Positions 56,031 through 64,000 of a DNA stretch of 64,000 nt are shown in pieces. The DNA comes from Nymphalis io (Eukaryota > Arthropoda > Insecta > Lepidoptera > Nymphalidae). The translations under genes were made by a program, and so were the position numbers. Under the pieces are notes generated by a model, which saw only the letters and a program-made list of their open reading frames with translations, was not told where the DNA came from and did not search any database. Location of the stretch: NCBI RefSeq assembly GCF_905147045.1, contig NC_065902.1:3045377-3109376 (forward strand), in the 5' to 3' direction. The first letter of the stretch is position 1. The number at the start of each line of letters is the position of its first letter.

Positions 56031-59000
56031 ATGGCCACTATCGATATGAGGTGCGTTAGTTTTTATATTGTGCCTTTGAGTTTTAATGTTTTCATAATTT
56101 ATAATTATGGATATTTTCCAGAGTCTACGACGAAATTGAAGCTCTTGAAGCTATACTGATAGAAGACCTTGCTGTTAAGCATGATGAAGGCGTGCCGATA
56201 ATTGAGACGGTGATACATCCGTCGACTGGTGATCAAATCGATCTGCAATATGTATGCGTGACGCTGGTGGTCAAGTTAACCCCAGACTACCCTGAAACTA
56301 GCCCGGAGGTGTTCCTTAAGAACTCTCGAGGACTTGACGATACGCTGCTGTCTGATATCGATTTGAAAATAAAGGAGAAGTTAGATAGACATGTTGGAAA
56401 TCCAATTGTTTTCGAATTGATTGAGGTAAGTCAGATTCATAATTTTTCCCTATAATTCAAATTTCAATTATAATATCGATGAGATAGAAAATGTAAATTA
56501 ATTTCATATTATATGTTCATACAATATTCTATCTTTTTTTTTTTTTTTTTTTTTATAGAATAGGAAGGCGGACGAGCATATGGGCCACCTGATGGTAAGT
56601 GGTCACCAACGCTCTTAGACATTAGCATTGTAAGAAATGTCAACCATCGCTTACATATCCAATGCGCCACCAACCTTGGGAACTAAGATTTTATGTCCCT
56701 TGTGCCTGTAATTACACTGGCTCACTCACCCTTCAAACCGGAACACAACAATACCAAGTATTGCTGTTTTGCGGTAGAATATCTGATGAGTGGGTGGTAC
56801 CTACCCAGACGAGCTTGCACAAAGCCCTACCACCAGTAAATCTCTACAAAATATATATATATAGAAGATACATAATTAAATTAATATTAGTATAAATAGA
56901 ATATTATAAAATTAAAGTAGTACTTTTGTCTAAGTTAAAGATTTTCTTTTAATTACCAATAGATATTTCTAGAAATGCATATATGCTTTAAAATAAACTT
57001 AAATAAGTGTTATAATTTTACTTTTACTGCTGTATTTATTTATATTGGAATATAAATAAATGTATGTTGAAAAATTAAAAATTGTGTCTGCGAAGTGTTT
57101 CTGTTTTGAGCTTAGTATTTTTCAATATAAGTGTTCTAATATTAAAATCAAACAAATGCACTGCTATTTTTAATTTAATCAATAATTTGTTTAGATATAA
57201 ATAGCATACTCATTGTGATGACATTATTCGTTTTATTTGTATATATAAATATACTATGATTGTTGCAATTTTTATATTATGTTTGTTTAGAAAAATTGTT
57301 AATTAAAAAGCTGATCTATATCGATCTAATGCAGGGAGATTTTTGATTTGATAGCTGTACATTTTTTTATAAGTTACCAATTTGATTTAAATTTAATCTT
57401 ATAATTCGTTAATAAACGTCTGTTTTTAAAATGTAATAATTTTTTAGGATAATGTTATAATTATTTGTTGTTATTTTTATAAAAAGTGATTTTGATATAT
57501 TTGCATATTGTCTTATTGTTTGTTAGTTGTGGCTGACCTGCAAAGTTATTGTAATATCGAAAATGTACCGACAATTTTGTAAATAAGTAAATTTTATTTA
57601 ATTTTTTTTAAATTTATTTACTTAAAATTATTCTTACAGATTGTCCGTGAGTATCTGACTAAATGGAACTTGCCAAGCGGACAGTGTGTTATTTGCCTCC
57701 ATGGCTTTGTCAAGGGTGATGTGTTTATAAAGACACCATGCTACCACCACTTCCACAGCTACTGCTTGGCGAAACACTTGATTAACAGCGAGAAGTATTA
57801 TATGGAAGAATTTGAGAAGCTGCCTAACTGGCAGAGGTCCCAATCGGTACCGTTCCAGGTATTATCAAAAAACTGCTTGAATTCAATATCATATATGAAA
57901 TGCAAATAAAATAGCATATATTTATTGAAATATGTCTGATTTCCAAGGGCTTTTCAGCAGATGCTCTTTTATTGTCATCATTGAAATTGTTTTGGTGGCT
58001 AATCCAGAAAGGTCCCTATAATTATTGGTTTTGAAACACAAGAATTAAATGTGTAATTATTTAACTATGTAGCTTGATTCAAACTATTTCATATAAAACA
58101 CAGATTATTGTATGTATATTATATTACATGCAAGATTATTTTTCCATAGCAAACATGCCCAGTTTGCCGCTGCTCCATATCTTTCGATGTGAACACTCTG
58201 GAAGAAGCTCCGCAACCGATTGAATCTATAAATGCTCCACCATTTCGCTTGACTGCCGAGTTGAAGGTAAAATATTCAATTAAAATAATAAGTTTTTAAA
58301 TGCAATTTAGAAATTTTAAATGATGTAGATAAGATTTTATTTATAATATATTATGTGATTCCCAGGCTCTGCAGGCGCGCATGTCGGCGATGCTGGCGCG
58401 CCAGGTGGAGCGCGGTGGGGTGGTGGGCTCCGGGGACGACGGGCCGCCGCTGCTGACCATTTCCACTGCCGCGGACAAGGAGGTAACATTTCGTTTGTAA
58501 CTTAGTCTACTTAGTCAAATTATTTTATAGGTTCGGTAAATTATCAATTTTTAAGAAAGAAAGCCTACAGAACTTTTTTGTTTAAACTTTTTTAAAAGGA
58601 GGCAAAAGGCTCCACCAGCGTCGCTCAGCGAGAGGCGAATGTTGAGCGCGTCGTGCCCAGCACCTCCACTGATAATACACCGGATCAGCCCTACCGCGGC
58701 CCATACCGGTGAGATATATATATATATATATATAATTTAGAATCGAATTAAGTTTTCAATAGTCAAATCCCAAAGCTGCCAGTTTTCAAGAAATGTCTGA
58801 CAAAATCGAAGGCAATTGGACCAAAACACTACTAAGTCATCTTACCCAAATAAATTGGTATTACGAAAATCATTCCACCTTACTATTAAGGTACTTTGCT
58901 ATCTTGTTACGTCTCTTGTACGGACCGCACTCGATTGCGTGTCGGCTGTACACCAGCATTAACGGTGCGTTGTCCGGCAGCGGGTTCAACCGGCGCCCCA

Positions 59001-59035
59001 AGCCGGGCCGGCGCGGCCGCGGCGGTGCGCGGTGA
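56031..59035 (+). CDS. RNF25: RNF25-like RING-type E3 ubiquitin ligase
   Basis: Seven exons, 313 residues: 56031-56050, 56122-56425, 57640-57858, 58150-58266, 58366-58482, 58599-58708, 58981-59035. Residues about 7-108 form an RWD domain (YDEIEALEAIL at its start; KLTPDYPETSPEV is the RWD YPxxxP region). The RING follows at about 124-185: CVICL, then TPCYHHFHSYCLAKH, an insertion across the next intron, and CPVCR. The TPCYHHFH context and split RING are characteristic of RNF25 (AO7). The C-terminus is Pro/Arg/Gly-rich (FNRRPKPGRRGRGG). RNF25 transfers ubiquitin with UBE2D/UBE2E-type E2 enzymes and in mammals acts on stalled ribosomes; that role is carried over by homology. Exons 5 to 7 are GC-rich and intron 2 holds a SINE. 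The length is shorter than the roughly 460-residue human protein, mostly in the tail. The last exon is the least certain; its acceptor (CCGGCAG) has a weak pyrimidine tract. Confidence 0.92.
56534..56840 (+). mobile_element. Metulj-like SINE, full length, best copy
   Basis: Poly-T head, TAGAATAGGAAGGCGGACGA, GGGCCACCTGATGGTAAGTG, CGCCACCAACCTTGGGAACT, TGCCTGTAATTACACTGGCT, CAAGTATTGCTGTTTTGCGG and end CCCTACCACCAGTAAA. In intron 2 of the RNF25-like gene. It resembles Metulj SINEs of Heliconius (family name from memory). Confidence 0.9.
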
Positions 59036-59194
59036 CCCGCCTACCGCGCACGAGCCCCGCCCGCCGCCTAGCGCTCCACTCCGCACCTTGACGAACCGGC
59101 TCAATCCGCTTTTCAACGGTCACCGATCTACCTCCCCGACACTCCCTGCCGCGCTCTCGGCTCACGTCCGCCGACGCTCGTCCTCCGGCCTCGG
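59036..59194 (+). other. GC-rich 3' flank of the RNF25-like gene
   Basis: GC-rich continuation (CCCGCCTACCGCGCACGAGC) with overlapping chance ORFs on both strands. Probably 3' UTR. If the last acceptor differs from the one chosen, part of this could be coding in another frame. Confidence 0.4.
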
Positions 59195-59830
59195 GTGAGT
59201 CAGTCGGCACCACGTGACCGGGATGCGCCCGGCCGCCCGGGAAATTATCGAATCGAGTCCGAATCGATAATCGATTTTCTATATCGAGTTATTGTTTGTC
59301 GAAATCGGATTCGCACTTTAATAGATGTACGCATTTGGAATAGTGCCGGGATTTGGATGTTTACTTTTAATGTCTGTGTGGTAGCTCGATGCCGGATCGA
59401 CTGCGGTTCGTACGAGTCGAAAACTATATCGGAACGTAATGAATTGACGGGATCCGAGCGATTTTTAGACGTGTTCATATTTTATATAGACTCGAATAAA
59501 AGCTTTAAAAATAAACAACCAAATTTCCTAAATTCGATAAATAATTTCCCGATGGCGAATCAAAGATTTGTGGCATCGAAATTCATATATTTGTATGTGT
59601 CAGAATTTTTTATATGTACAGGGTCCTATATTTTGTTGACCGACCAAAGTCGGGTTATATACTCGAGACTGACGATTTACCCTAGTTCACTAAACGCTGC
59701 TAGTTTTTTTACTAAACGTACTCCGTGCCATACGAGCTACATTCTATTAAATTGCATATTCCTCAGAAGTAAGCAACGAATTTATTTGCTATTTACAACT
59801 ATACATCGTGATTGTTTTGCGTATTTATAA
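59195..59830 (+). CDS. Orphan 211-codon ORF, unknown
   Basis: Uninterrupted ORF (MSQSAPRDRDAPGRPG...) starting about 160 bp after the RNF25-like stop and running into AT-rich DNA. I recognise no domain. It has scattered Cys and aromatic residues, no clear signal peptide, and one hydrophobic stretch (YVSEFFICTGSYILL). It lies in the presumed 3' UTR of the RNF25-like gene. It is much longer than expected by chance in such DNA but could still be a random frame or an old transposon ORF. Confidence 0.2.
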   Translation: MSQSAPRDRDAPGRPGNYRIESESIIDFLYRVIVCRNRIRTLIDVRIWNSAGIWMFTFNVCVVARCRIDCGSYESKTISERNELTGSERFLDVFIFYIDSNKSFKNKQPNFLNSINNFPMANQRFVASKFIYLYVSEFFICTGSYILLTDQSRVIYSRLTIYPSSLNAASFFTKRTPCHTSYILLNCIFLRSKQRIYLLFTTIHRDCFAYL

Positions 59831-62270
59831 AAAAATAGCTTTAATTGCATCAGATGACATGGATTTTTATTATCAATACTTCTGAAAAAATATTTTAGAC
59901 TAAATACTACACTAACAGCTACAAAAAGAAATATTAAATCAAACAACAAATTCGAAACTCAATGAGCATGATGTCAGAAATTGATAACCGATATTGAGTC
60001 TAATAATCATAACATTGAAAGGATAGACATATTTTTTTGTTTTGACTGATGAATTTTGGAATCATATTGAAGATAAAAAATCGATTTATTATTACTATGG
60101 TAACTAACGTTTAAAACTGGTTCCGGCTACAGATGGTTACACACAGTCGAGCCGCAACCAGCGATGGCTGAGAAGTAAAAAGAGTTAGTCTTATGATCAA
60201 AATGAATTTATTAAGACTAGTTTTGACCCACTCTAGAATATTAGGCTTTTTACCTTTATATTGCTTTCCATAATATTATATAAAAACTAACAATAATATA
60301 GAGCATAATATAAAATATATTATTGCCATTAAAAAGGCTTAAGTACTCACCCCCCCATTCCCCAAAATTTATTTTGTCTCAATATATTTGCAATTCATGT
60401 GCCGATCACGAAAGTAACAATTTTGGCATTTAGTTGAATGTGAAATTTAAAAAGACAATTTCGAGTTTGTATACAAAAGGCCCATGTAATGTAAAAATTT
60501 CGATACCACAAATAAATCCTCAAAATATCCAAAAAAAAAGTGTCGTTATTGTAAGATGAGTTTGAAGTAAATTATAAAAAAATCAAAAAAAAATGTAACT
60601 CTATCTTACAAGATCGTTGCTAATCCTGACGAACGGTGATCGATAATTGAAAAATAGGTTCAGCCTCGGAAGACGGTGGGGCGGCACAAAACCCTCAAAT
60701 AATAGTCATTCATTGTACTCCTAGATATCACACTCCTGTGACGATTCTAGTCAACCCCTAGATTCACGTACTAAATGTTAAATGTTTCAATGTTCGTCTC
60801 GGCGCCTTCGCTGATTAAGCTATCGACTATGTTCAATTTAGGGCACCTCGCTTAATATATATACGTAATATGTGTAGACGTTAACTTATGTAGATATTTT
60901 AATTGGTGAGGAGGGCTAGTGTGTGCCCATGTGGATATCACCCATCTACTCTGCTCTGTTCCGGTTTGAAGGGAAAACTTCTTACCTCCCAAAGATATTG
61001 GCGCAATGGCGATATAAGGATTGTTTAATATTGCTTATATCGCCAATGTTTATAGGCGGTGGTAACCAATAGGTGCCCATTTGCGAGCCAACATAAATTT
61101 ACCACCGTATTCGACAATTTTGGCTCATTGTGTTTATCAAACGTTGAATAAGTTGGACTAAATTGCGAGTAACATCTTGCTTGCTTCTAATAATTCGTAT
61201 GTAAACTGAACAATGTTAAAATGACTTACACAAATGTTGCTAACATTAGCGTCTATACCATAAAGTATAAACATTAATTGAGGAACGCCATTTTAAACTT
61301 TTGTCTTTATATTAAAATTTATATTTGATTCAATTATAAGTGTTTTTCAAGTTCTAAAATTTAAAAAAGGATAGTAAGTGAAGTATAATTGGTGAAATAT
61401 GAATGGAATTTTCTTTGATATTAAAATGTTTAATGTTTACTCAATTTGGGAACGATTCTTCAATTATTCCTAACAAAAAACGGGTATACTACTGGCGATG
61501 TAATATTTGGTAATATTATTTTTAGACATTTTTTCTATTTATAGTACATATTTAATTTGTTAATTCTATTTTGAATTATAATTTATTATAAAAGACACTG
61601 ACTATTATTTTCTTTAAATACATTAATGTTTTGTGTCAAATTGTTTTTTAAGAATTTAATATGTTTTAGATTTTATAGTTATGTTTATTTAATGAACTTT
61701 GCAGCTACTTTTTTAAATTTAGGATATTTAGTGTTTAAATGACTATTTATTTATAATATAATACAAGAAGTTTATTATGTTATATTAAAAATTTAAAAAT
61801 ACAAGTGTTGCAATGCTATTTGTATTCTTGCCATATAAATTAATTGAAGCACATACACACATGAAGTATTAATATTGTTATTACATTCCATTGTATTAGT
61901 TTGTAATAATAAATTTGTTAAATTTTATTCTCATGACGCGGGCGAGTTTTGGGTGATGGAAATGTACTTAATGCTTGTATTGTTTTCTATAATTATCCAT
62001 GTTTTTGAAATATCATTTGAATCTCTGCTATCGCTTATAACTAGTAGGTAATTTTGAAATTATTATCGTGTAGAAATGTTAATATACTTAACAGTAAAAC
62101 ATTTGACTTTCTCAACGAAATAAGTGTTTTAATGTTCAAGTTTATAAAGTAGTATAGAACATTAAATGTCTATATGCGTCATAAACGCTTCTCTTCATAT
62201 TTACGTAAAACGTGTATCGGTATATTGTCAGTTTTGTGTCATTTTATCTGTGTGTAGAATTTGATGGATC
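59831..62270 (+). other. Possible long 3' UTR or intergenic DNA
   Basis: AT-rich, no exon-like ORF, one SINE at 60905-61095. If no earlier poly(A) site is used, the RNF25-like transcript could run to the AATAAA at 62271. Confidence 0.35.
60905..61095 (-). mobile_element. Metulj-like SINE fragment, decayed
   Basis: TCTGTTCCGGTTTGAAGGG, CAAAGATATTGGCGCAATGG and GGTGGTAACCAATAGGTGCC. Confidence 0.6.
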
Positions 62271-62276
62271 AATAAA
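62271..62276 (+). terminator. Poly(A) signal with T/GT-rich downstream element
   Basis: AATAAA followed within 25 bp by TGTTGTTTTATTTT, the arrangement of a real cleavage site. It could end the RNF25-like transcript. Confidence 0.45.
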
Positions 62277-62525
62277 CTTACCAAAGAAAATGTTGTTTTA
62301 TTTTAAAAATATCCTTTAATAAAAAGTTAAATGGCATTAATTGCACGTACATTATTTTTATGTATTTTTTTCATTTACCTACTAATTCATTATTACGTTA
62401 ATTTTTAAACCGTAATTGAAAAACTTAACAAAACTATAGGTTATGTATAAAATGGTGCCATAGAAAAATACCTAAATTAAGAAGAATGCGGTCGATTGAA
62501 AGCACGCGGCCGCCATGTTACAAAT

Positions 62526-62657
62526 ATGGCATCCAACCTTCAGTTGCTTCCGATAGAAACGGTCATTTGCATGTCTGACCTGGACAAATATGGACGTGTG
62601 CCAATGGTTCCTGAACCGGTGTTTGGTATATTGACCTCGTATAATGAAACAATTTAA
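62526..62657 (+). CDS. Short protein-like ORF in GC-rich island, candidate first exon
   Basis: A 43-codon ORF from ATG 62526 (MASNLQLLPIETVICM, then SDLDKYGRVPMVPEPVFGI) to TAA at 62655. Codon use and GC content differ from the surrounding AT-rich DNA. A CpG-rich patch (CACGCGGCCGCCATG) lies just upstream, as at promoters. A GT at TTTG|GTATATTG (about 62628) could be a donor if this is a first exon. I do not recognise the protein. The overlapping minus-strand ORF of 68 codons (62678-62472) is an alternative reading. Confidence 0.3.
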   Translation: MASNLQLLPIETVICMSDLDKYGRVPMVPEPVFGILTSYNETI

Positions 62658-63228
62658 GCCGCATTCCTTTGATTCCACGAATTACAGTTAAATGATTTAT
62701 CATAATATATAAGTTTTTTCTTTGACTTAACTTTTAAATGTAACGACGGCAAATTTAAATGTTAATTAAATACGTATTGACTGTTTCGTAGTGTACCACA
62801 TTTTTAATATCCGAATATTTAGATGAATATATAATGTGCAAATCATATTTCTCTTATAACAGTAACTTCAAATTTCATACATCACCCAAAATAATATTAT
62901 ATTTCTCTAACTAAAACTTTGTATATATCATTATGTTTTGTGTCACTTTAATTGGAAATATTTTTGTAAGGTCATTGGAGTCAGTTCCATGGATACCATA
63001 AGCCTAACTAAAATATGACTATTATCATAACAGATAAATATTAGTGTTTGAAATTATAATATACTTATATTTTATAGTTTTATTTGGACTTAGGTTTTAT
63101 TATCTACTAAACATCGAACAAAATGGAGGCAGATAACTTATACCATCTTACGGAAAGCATTACCAGACTCCAAAGCGTTCAGTTTAATTAATGACGGGTT
63201 TAGCGAGAATATAATAGTACAGTATACA
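62658..63228. other. Intergenic, nothing recognised
   Basis: AT-rich, no exon-like ORF or known repeat. Confidence 0.4.
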
Positions 63229-63523
63229 GTAACAGCCTTTTAACGTCCCACTGCTGGGCAAAGGCCTCCTCTCCCTTTCGAGGAGAAGGTTTTGGAGCTT
63301 ATTCCAGCAGCTGATCCAATGCGGGTTGATAGAATACACATGTGGCAGAATTTTAATGAAATTAGACACATGCAGGTTTCCTCACGATGTTTTCCTTCAC
63401 CGTCACGCTCGAGATGAATTATAAACACAAATTAAGCACATGATAATTCAGTCGTGCTTGCCCGGGTTTGAACTCACCATCAGCGGTTAAGATTCACGCG
63501 TTCTAACCACTAGGCCAACTCGG
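63229..63523 (-). mobile_element. tRNA-derived SINE, full length
   Basis: GTAACAGCCTTTTAACGTCC to CACTAGGCCAACTCGG; family of 18149-18442. Confidence 0.85.
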
Positions 63524-63698
63524 CTTTTTTTGTCTGTATGTAATTGACGCGAGAAGTTTCCGAATCTACGCGGTAAAAATTCTTTTTAAATAAGTGTATA
63601 GTATATTACAATGACAATGTATAGTATATAACAACTCACTTTCCCCTGCCTTTCAAAGGTTAACAAAGGAGACAAAAAGTGGTTTTAAGCAAAATTTG

Positions 63699-63912
63699 AC
63701 GGGCCGGTTGGCGTGGTTGGTAGATACTTGCCTTTTACCCCGATGGTTATGGGTTCGATTCCCACCCAGGAAAGACATTAGTGTGCATGAATATGTCTGT
63801 TTGTCCTGAGTCTGGGTGTATCTATATAAATATGTATTTACAAAAGAAAAGTATATGTATTATATCAGTTGTCTTTTTTACGAGTTCTGCTTAATTTGGG
63901 AACGTCCTAAAA
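63699..63912 (+). mobile_element. tRNA-derived SINE (GCCGGTTGGCGTGG family)
   Basis: CGGGCCGGTTGGCGTGGTTG, GGGTTCGATTCCCACCCAGG, TTAGTGTGCATGAATATGTC; second copy of the 11659-11935 family, with a deletion near its 3' end. Not a functional tRNA. Confidence 0.8.
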
Positions 63913-64000
63913 TGCGATATCCAACTCGTTAAATAGTAGTTAGCTAGATATTGTTATGTAGTACATATTGTTGACGAGTTTTAGTTTATCTATGTTACAA

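Noticed and set aside
58907..59213. Overlapping Arg/Gly-rich ORFs on both strands
   Set aside because: GC-rich DNA lacks stops in all frames; only the frame continuing the RNF25-like protein is supported by splicing phase.

Overview
The window is AT-rich, intron-rich eukaryotic DNA. Its dispersed tRNA-derived SINEs, RTE-type 3' ends and Metulj-like SINEs are of the kind found in butterflies and moths, so I read it as a lepidopteran nuclear chromosome, possibly a nymphalid (inference from repeat content, not checked by search).

The main content is a head-to-tail tandem array, all on the + strand, of Methuselah-like (Mth) family B GPCR genes: A (about 3.75-15.1 kb, 5' end not found), B (23.5-29.0 kb), C (31.7-40.7 kb) and D (45.3-52.7 kb). 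I rebuilt each from GT-AG exons. B, C and D have the same eight-exon layout and identical splice phases; A has the last seven of those exons. Exon 1 encodes the signal peptide and Cys-rich ectodomain, exon 2 the rest of the ectodomain, exon 3 TM1-TM2, exon 4 TM3, exon 5 TM4 and loop, exon 6 TM5, exon 7 TM6-TM7 and exon 8 the cytoplasmic tail. B and C are recent duplicates. Two dead fragments record further duplication and loss: a broken exon 2 at about 22.6-22.75 kb and a broken promoter plus exon 1 at about 29.2-29.7 kb. Gene A has two candidate 3'-terminal exons.

At 56.0-59.0 kb, after an intergenic stretch with a roughly 58-bp minisatellite, lies a seven-exon RNF25-type E3 ubiquitin ligase gene (RWD domain, RING finger, Gly/Arg-rich tail). 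Its downstream flank to 64 kb holds a 211-codon orphan ORF, a plausible poly(A) signal and a short protein-like ORF in a GC-rich island.

The rest is repeats: a 5'-truncated non-LTR retrotransposon with a long intact reverse transcriptase ORF (about 1.06-2.27 kb, - strand), at least four SINE families, RTE 3' ends, a (TA)n tract inside an inverted repeat, several perfect or near-perfect palindromes and a candidate inverted-repeat element. I saw no functional tRNA or rRNA gene, no CRISPR array and no wholly new system. The most informative material is the birth, death and patchy homogenisation visible in the receptor array.
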